Source of the DNA: an uncultured Bacilli bacterium
Lineage (GTDB): Bacteria > Bacillota_I > Bacilli_A > RF39 > UBA660
Direction of reading: 5' to 3'
DNA length: 64,000 nucleotides
Assembly (NCBI GenBank): GCA_934130165.1
Contig: CAKOXO010000001.1
Span: 1-64,000, forward strand
Shown here: positions 34,581-44,368 of the stretch, one piece after another
Numbering within the stretch: the first letter of the stretch is position 1
How the letters are laid out: each line of letters begins with the position of its first letter
The notes under the pieces: model-generated
What the model was told of the DNA's origin: nothing
What the model saw: only the letters and a program-made list of their open reading frames with translations
Database searches by the model: none
Made by a program: the position numbers and the translations under genes

Positions 34581-37500
34581 TTATTCATCCACAACAAATT
34601 TAACTAATGTTGCCTTACCATTTTTCACAACATAACCAAAGTTTTCTGGAATTTCCTCCCTTAATTCTCTAGGTGTTGACATTAGTTTAAGTACATATTG
34701 ATCACTTATTCCATTACCAAGCCAAATTCCTTGAGTATCATCAATTGAATTTTTATACCAATCATCATAAGCAAATGATTTTAGTTTATCAGAAGAATCA
34801 ATAATAACAAAGTTATTTACATTATATTCTTTTGCACTTGCAATAGCAAAACATAACTTATCTTTATTATTAGTATTAATTCTTGATAAGAAATTCGAAA
34901 TACCAAATATAAAATATGTAGTTTTCTTAAAGTCTTTTAGAGCCTCATCATTATAGTCATTAGCTTCATATACTTCTTTTTGTTTGTCATAATCACTATT
35001 AATCTTTTCTACTATATTATCAAAATTACTATTAATGTAATTTTCTTCAATTTCTTTACTAGTAAATAATTTAGCAGCATCTATAACAACAACATTTTCA
35101 TTGTTAACTCTACCAAATAAATTTATCATAGCCTTCAAAAAGCCTTTTTCACTATAAAAATCAACTGCAGTTATTAAAGAAACAGGATTATCACTATAAT
35201 TAAATGTAGCTATACTTAAATCATTTTTTACAATACCAATAGGCATTGAAGATAATGTTCCTGCCATTTCTTCAACAAAGTCTATTGTAACAGTCTCTGG
35301 TAACACTGGTATTCTTGATGCTACACCATTACATATATCTCTCAATCTAGAAGAAATAACCTTTATATAATCGGATAGTTTCTCCTGTTTATAAGGATAA
35401 GCAGTTTGAAATTCATAAATTCCATCCAAAGCTATTAAACCTCTACCATAAATTTTAGATGGTATTTTCTTACCAACTCCAGGTATAATATCACTATAAT
35501 CTGATGAATCATTAAATTGTAGCACAATATTTTGTTTAAAGTTTTGTCTTAATCTATATCTTATTGCATTGGTACTACTTGTTGTTAATATAAAGATAAC
35601 TCCATATTTTGCACCATCACGAGTTAATTGTATCATCAAGTCTTCATAATCTTCATACATTTCAGAAAAAGCTTCATAGTTATTTATTATTATAGATATC
35701 AATGGAACTTGTTTATTACTGTGTTCAATATAAAAATTATATGATCCATTATAATCTGCAAATAATTTTTTTCTATCATCAATAATTCCATTAATCATTT
35801 TAAACAAGTTTTCTATTTCTTCAGAACTATTTTGAGAAAGTACTCCTCCTACTTGTGGTGCTTTTTCAAACATCTTTAATGTTTCAGCTCCAAAGTCCAA
35901 AATATAAAAATTAACTTGATCTGGATTATAACTTGTAATAGCAGAATATAATAGGCTAGATAACAATAATTCTTTACCCACACCTGCTGAACCAAATATT
36001 ATTGTATTACCATCATTTGAAAGTGGTAATGTTAATAAATTTTGTTTTTGATTATCAGGATCATCATATTCTCCAATAACTAATTCTATTGCATTTTGAA
36101 TCTGGTAATTATATTTTTTCTTTAAATCATCCACATAAATAAATTCTGGTATACTGTCTAGCCATAATTGTGGGATTGAAATATTTTCACCTTTAGCAAT
36201 ATCTATTACATATTTAACAATATTAGGTAATTCTTCACCTTCTGATTTTAACTGCACTTGTGCTTCAACTGTATCTAGTGATTTTATTATGTTTCCAACA
36301 TTATCTATAAAATCTACTGCTGTATCAATTCTTCTTTTTCTCTTTTCTGTAGGATAATATTGAGCTCCTGCCCATGCTGATTGACCTAAGGCAAATAATT
36401 CATTATATCCAACTTGTAAATAAAATCTTCCTGGATTTTTTAGAGCGGCTGCATCAGGACATTTGATCATATCCATACTATCAGATTTATCCTGAACTTT
36501 TAGACATACCTTAAATTTAGCATTTGACCATATTTGATCATCTACTACACCTGCAGGTTTTTGAGTTGCTAAAATTAAATGTACACCTAAACTACGTCCA
36601 ATACGAGCTGTTGATATTAATTGATCCATAAAATCAGGTTGTTGTGATTTTAATTCAGCAAATTCATCAGATATTATAAATAAATGAGAAATAGGTTTAT
36701 CAACCTTTCCTTCTCTATATAATCTTTGATATTTATAAATATCTATTGTACTTTCATTAAGTTCATCTCTAGCTTTATTAAACATTCGTTGACGTCTTCT
36801 AAGTTCACTTTGTATTGATGCTAAAGCTCTACTCATTTCAATAGTATCTAAGTTAGTAATTGTTCCTGCTAGATGAGGTAATTTAATACCTGTTTTTCTA
36901 TTTTCAAATGCTCCAGCTAAACCTCCACCCTTATAATCAATTAATACAAATGAAACTTCATATGGGTGATAGTTAACAGCCATTGATAAAATATAGGTAA
37001 TAATAAACTCTGATTTACCACTACCAGTCATACCTGCAATAAGTCCATGTGGACCATAAAACTTTTCATGTAAATCTAGTTTAAATTTATCCCCATTCTT
37101 ATCTAGGCCTATTGGTACTTGTAGCGATTTAGTTGGATCGTTACTCTTCCACCTATTTAGAATATTTAACTGTTCTATCATACCAACATTATACATCTCA
37201 AGGAAAGTTACTGTATCCGGGATATTTTTTTCTTCCTTTTCTATTTCTATTGGAATATTAGATAATATCTTAGCACATTTAAACATATCTATAGTTTGAT
37301 CATAATCAGCAATAAATTCCTTCTGTTTTTTAGATACTAATTCACTTTCAAACACTCCTGATTTTAAATCTCCTATACTTATAAATGTATGACATTCATT
37401 TGGTAAGTTAGTTATTTTAGGGCTTATTACGCTTAAACTAAAACCTAAATTAGTACCTTGTTCTGCAACATCTTTTATTATGTCCAAATCTCTTACAGAC

Positions 37501-39179
37501 TTATAGTCATCAGTAATTATAAAATAATATGGTTTAAATAAATTAGTATCATTATCTCTAAATTCACCTTTTTCTGTTACATTCTTCCTGTGCTGCATCT
37601 CTTTTTCCAAATATAATGATAATTCTTTAAGCTCATCATCATTAGTAGCAAAATATCTAACAGTTCTATCATTACTCCAACAATGAGGTAAAACTTTTAA
37701 GTAGTCCCATTTATTACTGTTTTTTTCATTAGTAAATAACACTATTTTTAAATCATTATAACTATGAAATGCAATCATTTGAAGAATTAAACCTTCTATA
37801 AATTTTTGTTTTTGCTTTCCTTCACCTATTATTGCAGTAATATATTTTTGTACAAAAGAAAGTGAAATAGGAACATCAACTAGCATTCTAGATTCGGCTG
37901 CTATTTTATATACCTTTTCTCTTAAATCATCATCTTCTAATGTAAATCTTTTTTGTGGAAAGGTTATATTACCTAATAGTTCTGTAGAACCTATACCAAG
38001 TCTTAAATCTAGAAAATCTTCCTGTGTTATCTCTCTTTCCCATAAATTTCTTTTTTTACTTTCTACTATTCCCTTTACAACATCTAATGGCAAATAATTA
38101 TCTATTAATATTTGTCTTTGCATCTTCATTTGAGCAATTATCTCTTGATGTTTTTCTTCTACGTATTCAGAATATTTACTAACTCTTAGTTCTTCCCTTT
38201 TCTTTTGTTGTTTTTTTTGATATTTATCAGAAAGTACCGGCCATAATAACATAGTCATTACCATACCAAAGGTCATTACCAAGGTAGGCATAGCACTACT
38301 TAATTTCATCGTTCCATTAATTACACCAGAAATAGAAGAATATCCCATAACAACAGAGCTCATTGCCATAGTTATCATTGGGCCAACAGTATAAATCATT
38401 GGCATTTCGTTTGGTTTTTCTTTTTCAGGCGGATCTTCTACTACAATTTCAGCTGGTTCAATTTTTGATTTAAAACGAGGAGATCTAAAGAAAAAATCTC
38501 CTTCTTTATAAAAATCTTCTACTTCATCATCTTCTTTTTCTATAACTGTTTGTTCCTGAATAATTGGATTCATCATTGAGAAAGTATTACTATCATAACT
38601 AACAATAGTTGAAATATTATTAATAACAATGTAGTCTTTCATAACAATTATTTTCAATCCTAAAATAAATATAATATCACCATATGATAATCTTTTTGAT
38701 GATATAGCATAATTATTTACATAAGTTCCATATTTACTATTTAAATCCCTTATTGTCCATACCCCATTGTTATATGTAAGTTTAGCATGTTGTCTTGATA
38801 CTAAAGGATATGAATAACTAATATGTGCATTAGGGTCATTTCCTATTATAATATCCCCATTTCTATTTAAGCTTAATTTATTTATTTGAGGGTCAATAGA
38901 TGGTGAACAATATAAAATAACATATTCGCCATCAGTATTAACTTTAAGAAAATACATATTATATTCTTTTAAATAAGCAGAAGTTAATTCTCTACTACCA
39001 GACATTATTTTGGTTTCAAAGTCACTTTTTATTTTCCATTTTCCATCTTCTGCTTCTACATTTATCAAGTTTCTTTCATTTCCGTAACGATCGTCGTCTT
39101 TAATCCAATAATTACCTGATATTTTAGCAGGTAAAGAAAAATTATATATCTTAGTTTTCTTTATTAACCTAATAATCAT
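34581..39179 (-). CDS. essC: type VII secretion FtsK/SpoIIIE ATPase
   Basis: 1532 residues from ATG 39179 (GGGGTGA upstream). An FHA domain near 95-165 (SRQHAKLTY, DLNSKYGTYVNN), two membrane helices (about 261-320), then three FtsK-type ATPase modules. Module 1 (Walker A GMTGSGKSE near 715, Walker B FIISDEFAEL) is complete. Module 2 (GSAGVGKE near 1064; Asp in Walker B replaced, IIINNYEAF) and module 3 are degenerate, as is common in EssC. It is the motor that exports WXG100/LXG substrates. Adjacent genes encode EsaB and two small helical proteins; EssA, EssB and EsaA are not in the window. Confidence 0.92.
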   Translation of the reverse strand: MIIRLIKKTKIYNFSLPAKISGNYWIKDDDRYGNERNLINVEAEDGKWKIKSDFETKIMSGSRELTSAYLKEYNMYFLKVNTDGEYVILYCSPSIDPQINKLSLNRNGDIIIGNDPNAHISYSYPLVSRQHAKLTYNNGVWTIRDLNSKYGTYVNNYAISSKRLSYGDIIFILGLKIIVMKDYIVINNISTIVSYDSNTFSMMNPIIQEQTVIEKEDDEVEDFYKEGDFFFRSPRFKSKIEPAEIVVEDPPEKEKPNEMPMIYTVGPMITMAMSSVVMGYSSISGVINGTMKLSSAMPTLVMTFGMVMTMLLWPVLSDKYQKKQQKKREELRVSKYSEYVEEKHQEIIAQMKMQRQILIDNYLPLDVVKGIVESKKRNLWEREITQEDFLDLRLGIGSTELLGNITFPQKRFTLEDDDLREKVYKIAAESRMLVDVPISLSFVQKYITAIIGEGKQKQKFIEGLILQMIAFHSYNDLKIVLFTNEKNSNKWDYLKVLPHCWSNDRTVRYFATNDDELKELSLYLEKEMQHRKNVTEKGEFRDNDTNLFKPYYFIITDDYKSVRDLDIIKDVAEQGTNLGFSLSVISPKITNLPNECHTFISIGDLKSGVFESELVSKKQKEFIADYDQTIDMFKCAKILSNIPIEIEKEEKNIPDTVTFLEMYNVGMIEQLNILNRWKSNDPTKSLQVPIGLDKNGDKFKLDLHEKFYGPHGLIAGMTGSGKSEFIITYILSMAVNYHPYEVSFVLIDYKGGGLAGAFENRKTGIKLPHLAGTITNLDTIEMSRALASIQSELRRRQRMFNKARDELNESTIDIYKYQRLYREGKVDKPISHLFIISDEFAELKSQQPDFMDQLISTARIGRSLGVHLILATQKPAGVVDDQIWSNAKFKVCLKVQDKSDSMDMIKCPDAAALKNPGRFYLQVGYNELFALGQSAWAGAQYYPTEKRKRRIDTAVDFIDNVGNIIKSLDTVEAQVQLKSEGEELPNIVKYVIDIAKGENISIPQLWLDSIPEFIYVDDLKKKYNYQIQNAIELVIGEYDDPDNQKQNLLTLPLSNDGNTIIFGSAGVGKELLLSSLLYSAITSYNPDQVNFYILDFGAETLKMFEKAPQVGGVLSQNSSEEIENLFKMINGIIDDRKKLFADYNGSYNFYIEHSNKQVPLISIIINNYEAFSEMYEDYEDLMIQLTRDGAKYGVIFILTTSSTNAIRYRLRQNFKQNIVLQFNDSSDYSDIIPGVGKKIPSKIYGRGLIALDGIYEFQTAYPYKQEKLSDYIKVISSRLRDICNGVASRIPVLPETVTIDFVEEMAGTLSSMPIGIVKNDLSIATFNYSDNPVSLITAVDFYSEKGFLKAMINLFGRVNNENVVVIDAAKLFTSKEIEENYINSNFDNIVEKINSDYDKQKEVYEANDYNDEALKDFKKTTYFIFGISNFLSRINTNNKDKLCFAIASAKEYNVNNFVIIDSSDKLKSFAYDDWYKNSIDDTQGIWLGNGISDQYVLKLMSTPRELREEIPENFGYVVKNGKATLVKFVVDE

Positions 39180-39260
39180 TGAATTCACCCCAAACGACAC
39201 TATTTTATTCTTTTATACTATTTTATTATAACTTTTTTTTATAATATTTACAATATAAAT

Positions 39261-39929
39261 TTAGTCATTTAGGTACTTAATTACCCCATCAGTAATTATT
39301 TTACTAATCCGTTTTTGATATGCTTGTTGCTTTAATTGATATCTATCATTAGCATTAGATAAAAATCCACATTCTATCAAGACTCCTGGTACCCTAGTAT
39401 TTTTATATAAATACAAATCCGTAGGAATATTCTTTCTAGTTTTTATACCATTAATTTTAAATTCATTAGATATCTTTTCACTTAATAATTTATTATTTTT
39501 ATTAATATTATTATATAAAACCTCTACCCCACCATAATAGCCATTATTGTACCAATTAAGATGAATGGAAAGATATAGATCACTCTTATTTTTTTGAATA
39601 AAAAGGATTCTTCTATATAAATCACCTCTTTTTTTCAATCTATCATATTTTGAACTAAGGTCCTCATCCTTATCTCTTGTCATATAAACAATAGCCCCTC
39701 TTCTCGTTAGTTCCTTTTCTAATTCTTTAGAAATTTCTAAATTCAAATCTTTTTCCAATAAATTACCATATCTAGTACCCGAATCACGACCTCCATGTCC
39801 AGGGTCTACAGTTATTACTTTTCCAAATAATTCTAATGAATTATTTGTTTTTTTAGCATCAACATTAAATAATCCCAACACTAATAATAATAAAATAAAA
39901 AGGAGGGAAAATCTTTTCTTTATGGACAT
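39261..39929 (-). CDS. N-acetylmuramoyl-L-alanine amidase (CwlD-like), exported
   Basis: 222 residues from ATG 39929 (AGGTGATATT upstream), not the earlier ATG 39965. Signal peptide 5-26 (LLFILLLLVLGLFNVDA), then Amidase_3: TVDPGHGGRDSGT with zinc His, EKDLNLEIS with Glu, SIHLNWYNN and VLIECGFLSN. Removes stem peptides from peptidoglycan. The CwlD type is normally used in spore cortex; here it precedes essC, perhaps to open the wall for the secretion machine. Confidence 0.88.
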   Translation of the reverse strand: MSIKKRFSLLFILLLLVLGLFNVDAKKTNNSLELFGKVITVDPGHGGRDSGTRYGNLLEKDLNLEISKELEKELTRRGAIVYMTRDKDEDLSSKYDRLKKRGDLYRRILFIQKNKSDLYLSIHLNWYNNGYYGGVEVLYNNINKNNKLLSEKISNEFKINGIKTRKNIPTDLYLYKNTRVPGVLIECGFLSNANDRYQLKQQAYQKRISKIITDGVIKYLND

Positions 39930-39973
39930 AATATCACCTAATAAATAATATGTTAAAAATGACATAAAAAAAA

Positions 39974-40000
39974 CAAAAGCTATTTTATGTATAGCTTTTG
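39974..40000 (-). terminator. terminator of the holin-M23 cassette
   Basis: CAAAAGCTAT (39974-39983) pairs with ATAGCTTTTG (39991-40000); on the minus strand eight T residues follow. It overlaps the end of the M23 gene and separates the cassette from the amidase-essC unit. Confidence 0.82.
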
Positions 40001-40684
40001 TCCTTTTTTTAGTTTAATTGCATAGATATCTGTACTATCACAAGTAAAAATAAGTTTTATGTCGCTATTAATATCGGATTTATTATCATTACTAGTATCA
40101 TCTTTTTTGTCATCATTATTATTAGGTGGCTCTGGATTACTTGGTGTAACTGGAACTGGAGTATTATTAGATTCTTCAATTTTTTTGAATTCGTAACCCT
40201 TATTATTAATTATTGTAATTGAATCATCTATCCATAAACATTCTTCTGGCTTTTTACCATTATTTATACTCCAATATCCACTTTTATTTTTATGCCATCC
40301 TGTACCTGTAAATTTACCTCTAGCACATTCTATATGACAATGATTACCAGATGCATTTCCTTTTGTACCTTCTTGATAAAACTCTGTTCCTTTATTAATC
40401 ACTTTTCCAATAAATAAATCAGAAACATCATTATCATGACAGAATAATATAGTCATATAATCTTCGGTTCCATCTGGATATTTTACTTTGTCAACACTTT
40501 CCAACCAAACTTCATTAGCATCTGCAGTATATATTTTTTTTATTACTCCAGTAAAAGGTGCTCTCATACTTGAAATACTAGTATCTCTTCCAGCTTCATC
40601 AATAGCATAACTATCTGAATGTGTTCCTGTCATATACCCTTGAGTTATACGCATATAGGCACTAGGATATAGGGGTTTTTCCAT
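39980..40684 (-). CDS. M23-type peptidoglycan endopeptidase, phage-endolysin-like
   Basis: 234 residues. Zinc site: His22 and Asp29 in GTHSDSYAID, a spacing of seven as in some phage lysins, and HxH at 115-117 (NHCHIE), with His83 as candidate base. Residues 1-160 form the M23-like lytic domain; a low-complexity Pro/Asn/Asp linker (175-205) leads to a short C-terminal strand unit that may bind the wall. No signal peptide, so release would need the holin-like neighbour. GGAGG precedes the ATG. Confidence 0.78.
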   Translation of the reverse strand: MEKPLYPSAYMRITQGYMTGTHSDSYAIDEAGRDTSISSMRAPFTGVIKKIYTADANEVWLESVDKVKYPDGTEDYMTILFCHDNDVSDLFIGKVINKGTEFYQEGTKGNASGNHCHIECARGKFTGTGWHKNKSGYWSINNGKKPEECLWIDDSITIINNKGYEFKKIEESNNTPVPVTPSNPEPPNNNDDKKDDTSNDNKSDINSDIKLIFTCDSTDIYAIKLKKGQKLYIK

Positions 40685-41023
40685 TTAATCATCCTCCGTC
40701 TTTATTAAGTTTTGTTTTTTTACATATATTAGTTCCTTCGAAACTAAATCCTTATATGATGATAGTTTTCCTTCAAGAGTTTTAAAGATAGTATCCGCAC
40801 CTAAAAATGAAAACAATCCAACCCATAAACTATTAGGAAAATCAACGGTAGTAAAAGTTATACAAAAGAAAATACTAAATAGCATATTAACTAAAAATGA
40901 ATAATGGCATAAACAATTGCTACATTTAAACAATCTCTTAGTTTTTTGAACAAATGCACATGTTACTGTAGAAAGTGCTATAGCTATTACCAAAAGTTCC
41001 TTTAATAACTCTATTTTTAACAT
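40685..41023 (-). CDS. holin-like small membrane protein
   Basis: 112 residues with three hydrophobic helices (about 8-25, 42-62, 65-85) and a charged tail. The segment LWVGLFSFLGADTIFKTLEGK resembles class-I phage holins. Its stop codon abuts the M23 gene start, the usual holin-endolysin order. It has four Cys near 22-42 (CAF, CSNCLC), unusual for holins. GGAGG before ATG. Confidence 0.6.
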   Translation of the reverse strand: MLKIELLKELLVIAIALSTVTCAFVQKTKRLFKCSNCLCHYSFLVNMLFSIFFCITFTTVDFPNSLWVGLFSFLGADTIFKTLEGKLSSYKDLVSKELIYVKKQNLIKTEDD

Positions 41024-41083
41024 TTTATACCTCCGTTTCCTATGATAATATATGCAAAACGTAAAATTTGGTTACAAAAAAAA

Positions 41084-41105
41084 GCAATTTCTTTAGTGAA
41101 ATTGC
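41084..41105 (-). terminator. terminator after the surface-protein gene
   Basis: GCAATTTC (41084-41091) pairs with GAAATTGC (41098-41105), followed on the minus strand by TTTTTTT. Confidence 0.85.
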
Positions 41106-41112
41106 AATTAAA

Positions 41113-41748
41113 TTAATAATTTGTTTTTAATTTTTTGTTCTTACTAATTAGAATTACAAATATAGCAATACTAACTAATATATATGATAAAAATGCCACT
41201 CCCATTATTATTACTAAACTATTATCAGAATTTGAAGATTTTGATTTGCCTTTATCGGAAATAGTCTTAGCCTTATTTTGGATATTATCTCCATCAATAT
41301 CAGTACTTGCAATTTGGTGCTGATCTGTATAAATATTTTCTGCTGGGCTTATATATAAATTAGAACTAAAGTTTTCATACGATATTGGACTGTTAGCATT
41401 TATAGTTAAATTACCATCACCAATAAAAGTTATTTTACCATTATAACTAGTAAAATCTATTCCATATTCGTCATCTGTTGTAATAGTGTTATTTCCAATT
41501 AGATTAATAGTAAAGTTTAAACCTTCAATACTTGTACCATAACAGTTTAATTTTAAACTTCCTCCATTATAATTATTTAAAGTTAAAGTTACAGTGGTGG
41601 AATCTTTTACTAAACTTACTGTACCATCTGAACTATTCTCAAATACTTCCTCCCCATTAACAATCCAATCATATGGTATACCAGCAGCATTTACATTAAT
41701 TGTTAAGATGATTAAAAGTAATAGTGCACTAATTTTAAAAAATTTCAC
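41113..41748 (-). CDS. exported, C-terminally membrane-anchored beta-rich protein
   Basis: 211 residues, GTG start at 41748 nine bases after AAGGAG. Signal peptide 5-21 (ISALLLLIILTINVNAAG); then a beta-rich domain with repeats like GTSIEGLNFTINLIGNN and NGKITFIGDGNLTI, similar to right-handed beta repeat/carbohydrate-binding (DUF4353-like) domains; a Lys/Ser linker; and a C-terminal helix (180-203) with a KNKK tail. Likely sits on the outer face of the membrane. Ligand unknown. Confidence 0.65.
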   Translation of the reverse strand: MKFFKISALLLLIILTINVNAAGIPYDWIVNGEEVFENSSDGTVSLVKDSTTVTLTLNNYNGGSLKLNCYGTSIEGLNFTINLIGNNTITTDDEYGIDFTSYNGKITFIGDGNLTINANSPISYENFSSNLYISPAENIYTDQHQIASTDIDGDNIQNKAKTISDKGKSKSSNSDNSLVIIMGVAFLSYILVSIAIFVILISKNKKLKTNY

Positions 41749-41835
41749 AATAATTCTCCTTTCTATAACAACATTATACCTGTCTAAGTTTATTTTTTAA
41801 AGAATATATTATAAAAAAATTCTTTATTTACAAAA

Positions 41836-41858
41836 AAAGACATGATAAACATGTCTTT
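41836..41858 (-). terminator. terminator after rpsI
   Basis: AAAGACATG (41836-41844) pairs with CATGTCTTT (41850-41858), followed on the minus strand by T residues. Confidence 0.88.
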
Positions 41859-41867
41859 GAAACAATA

Positions 41868-42290
41868 TTAACGTTTTGAGAATTGTGGTGCACGACGAGC
41901 TTTTTTAAGTCCTGGTTTTTTACGTTCTTTCTTACGAGCGTCTCTTGTAATAAATCCTGCTACTTTTAAAGGTTTTCTTAAACTATTTTCAGAATCCTTT
42001 GGAGTATTAGCATCAGATGCTAATAAAGCACGAGCTATAGCCAAACGAGTTGCTCCAGCTTGACCAGAGTGTCCTCCACCACGAACTTTTACTTCTATAT
42101 CATACATTTCTCTAGTATTTGTTACATCTAATGGTTGACATAAATCTAATACTAATAACTTATTTGTGAAATATTCATTTACGTCATGACCATTAACTGT
42201 TATCTTACCTTTACCTGGAGTAATAGTAGCACGAGCTACGCTTGATTTTCTACGTCCAGTTCCAGCATATACATTATTATTTTTTGCCAT
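41868..42290 (-). CDS. rpsI: 30S ribosomal protein S9
   Basis: 140 residues; [19 protein letters not shown] at the N-terminus and the invariant basic end PQFSKR, whose last Arg contacts P-site tRNA. Directly after rplM, as in nearly all bacteria, and terminated at 41836. Confidence 0.98.
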   Translation of the reverse strand: MAKNNNVYAGTGRRKSSVARATITPGKGKITVNGHDVNEYFTNKLLVLDLCQPLDVTNTREMYDIEVKVRGGGHSGQAGATRLAIARALLASDANTPKDSENSLRKPLKVAGFITRDARKKERKKPGLKKARRAPQFSKR

Positions 42291-42301
42291 TCTTTACCCT
42301 C

Positions 42302-42733
42302 CTACTTTACTTCAAGCATTTCAGGCTTTTGAGCTTGATGCTTGTGTTCATTTCCTGCATAAACAAATAATTTTTTATACATTTGACGTCCTAATCTATT
42401 ATGTGGTAGCATTCCTTTTACTGCTCTTTCTACCATTTCTTCAGGATATCTTTCTCTCATTTCTTTAGCAGTTCTTTCTCTTAAACCACCTTGATACATA
42501 GAGTGATTATAATAAATCTTCTTTTCCTCTTTGTTTCCAGTTAATTTAACTTTTTCTGCATTGATAATAATAATATTATCTCCACAATCAATGTGAGGTG
42601 TATAAGTAGGCTTATTTTTACCTCTTAAATATGTAGCAGCTAAAGATGCAACTCTACCTAAAGATTTACCTTCAGCATCAATTACATACCATTTACGTTC
42701 TACTGTTTCTTTTTTTTGCATAAAACTTTTCAT
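42302..42733 (-). CDS. rplM: 50S ribosomal protein L13
   Basis: 143 residues: [50 protein letters not shown]. An early 23S-binding assembly protein. Own promoter and an L13-leader-like structure lie upstream. Confidence 0.98.
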   Translation of the reverse strand: MKSFMQKKETVERKWYVIDAEGKSLGRVASLAATYLRGKNKPTYTPHIDCGDNIIIINAEKVKLTGNKEEKKIYYNHSMYQGGLRERTAKEMRERYPEEMVERAVKGMLPHNRLGRQMYKKLFVYAGNEHKHQAQKPEMLEVK

Positions 42734-42839
42734 ATTTTTCTTTCTCCTTTACTTAAATCAAGCTTTCCCACAGCTTAATTTATGTGGGGATATAAAATGT
42801 ACCAGTTAAAATTATACTAAATATTTATTTAAAAATCAA
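42734..42839 (-). promoter_or_regulatory. rplM promoter and L13-leader-like RNA
   Basis: -35 TTGATT (42834-42839) and -10 TATAAT (42811-42816), 17-base spacer. The transcript then carries ACTGGTACATTTTATATCCCCAC and a hairpin with arms at 42767-42772 and 42783-42788 (CCCACA/TGTGGG), followed by AAAGCTTGATTTAAGTAAAGGAG. This agrees in layout with the ribosomal L13 leader of Bacillota, through which L13 represses rplM-rpsI. Confidence 0.75.
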
Positions 42840-42873
42840 TATATTTATGCTATTTTATCTAATTTTTTAACGT

Positions 42874-43605
42874 TTAATACTCTACTTTAGTCAAAAATAA
42901 TCCATTGCTTGGTGCTGTAGTCCCACATCTACTTCTATCCTTACTATTTAATATATTTTCAACATCATTCCTAGTAAGTTTATTTTCTCCAACTTTTATG
43001 AGTATTCCAACCATATTTCTTACTTGATATCTTAAAAAGCCATCACCTTTGAATGTAAATACTAACTTATCATTATTTTTTTCCACAGTTGCTTTAGAGA
43101 TTGTTCTAACACAATTAGGTTTATCCACATTTTCTGTGACAAACGCCCTAAAATCATGTTTACCAACAAAAACTTTTATAGCATCCACCATAGCATCTAC
43201 ATTTAATTTATAGTTATATTGAAATACATAGTTTCGCTCTATAGGATTATATTCTCCCAAATTTATGTAATATTTATATTCCTTAGCTTTAACCAAATAT
43301 CTTGCATGGAAATTATCATCAACTATTTCAGTTTTTATAACATGAATATCATCCGGTAAATTACTATTAAGAGCTCTTTTAAATTTTTGTGGAGTTATTG
43401 ATATATCCAAATCAACATGTGCATATTGATCAAGCGCATGAACACCTTTATCAGTTCTTCCTGATGATTGAACATTTTTTTTAACTCCATTATTAATTTT
43501 TTTTACAGCATCCTCTAAACGACCTTGAATTGTATCTAAATTAGGTTGAATTTGATAACCACAATAATTACTACCATCATAAGAAAAATTTATTAAATAC
43601 CTCAT
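42874..43605 (-). CDS. truA: tRNA pseudouridine(38-40) synthase
   Basis: 243 residues. FSYDGSNYCGYQIQPN, GRTDKGVHALDQYAH with catalytic Asp52, and FLRYQVRNMVGILI. Modifies U38-40 in tRNA anticodon arms. Its start lies directly after the degenerate EcfA2-like gene, as truA normally follows ecfT. Confidence 0.96.
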   Translation of the reverse strand: MRYLINFSYDGSNYCGYQIQPNLDTIQGRLEDAVKKINNGVKKNVQSSGRTDKGVHALDQYAHVDLDISITPQKFKRALNSNLPDDIHVIKTEIVDDNFHARYLVKAKEYKYYINLGEYNPIERNYVFQYNYKLNVDAMVDAIKVFVGKHDFRAFVTENVDKPNCVRTISKATVEKNNDKLVFTFKGDGFLRYQVRNMVGILIKVGENKLTRNDVENILNSKDRSRCGTTAPSNGLFLTKVEY

Positions 43606-43606
43606 T

Positions 43607-44368
43607 CTACACCTTCTTATATATATCCTTAATTAAATCTCTACAATCTTTATGATAATTTAATTTTGCATTTTTAATTAAATTTGCTTTATAGCTAAAC
43701 ATAATTATTTCAGGAACATCAAAACCATTATCAATTAATAATCTCACATTATTTGTAAAGACTTCTTCAGTTTTTCCATCAATTAGTTTTTTTCCATCCT
43801 TTATAACTATTGAATAATTAGTATATTTATATATGAACTCACCTTGATTACTACATAAAATCACTACTTTTTTATATCTTTCCACCAGTTGAGAAAGTAA
43901 ATTAGATATTTTTTTTCTAAGTTTTATATCAAACACCTCAAAAAAACAATCAAATATTATTATATCTGGATTTGATAATAAAGCTGTTGCAAATTGTAGT
44001 AACTTTTTTTCACAACTAGATAATTCAATAACTTTTTTATTGAGATTTAAATTTTTTAGTCCAACAATACTAAGCGAATCAGATATTTTTTTCTTATAAT
44101 CCTTTAAGTTTAACAAATTATCAATTATATCATATCTCATGTATTGGTAAACATTTAATGACAAAAGACTGTCATCTATTTCTTTATCTATTATTTTTAT
44201 TTTATTCAAAAACCTTCTTTTTTGAAAACCTGTTAATTTTTTACCATTAATTGAAATAGTTTTTTCATTAAAACTAATATTTTTGACTAAATTTATAAAA
44301 TAATTATCTTCATCAAATATTCCTATAACATCATTAAACAATTTAAAATTACTTATTTTTATTTCCAT
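43607..44368 (-). CDS. degenerate EcfA2-like ABC protein
   Basis: 253 residues in the ecfA2 slot before truA. The fold is traceable but motifs are gone: no Walker A (GIFDEDNYFINLVKN instead of GxxGxGKST), C-loop LSSCE for LSGGQ, Walker B IIIFDCF keeps Asp but has Cys for the catalytic Glu, and the switch His is Asn (LCSNQGE). ATP hydrolysis is not expected. The frame is unbroken over its whole length, so it is probably still selected. It overlaps the previous gene by ten bases. Alternative: an ABC-derived structural protein. Confidence 0.7.
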   Translation of the reverse strand: MEIKISNFKLFNDVIGIFDEDNYFINLVKNISFNEKTISINGKKLTGFQKRRFLNKIKIIDKEIDDSLLSLNVYQYMRYDIIDNLLNLKDYKKKISDSLSIVGLKNLNLNKKVIELSSCEKKLLQFATALLSNPDIIIFDCFFEVFDIKLRKKISNLLSQLVERYKKVVILCSNQGEFIYKYTNYSIVIKDGKKLIDGKTEEVFTNNVRLLIDNGFDVPEIIMFSYKANLIKNAKLNYHKDCRDLIKDIYKKV

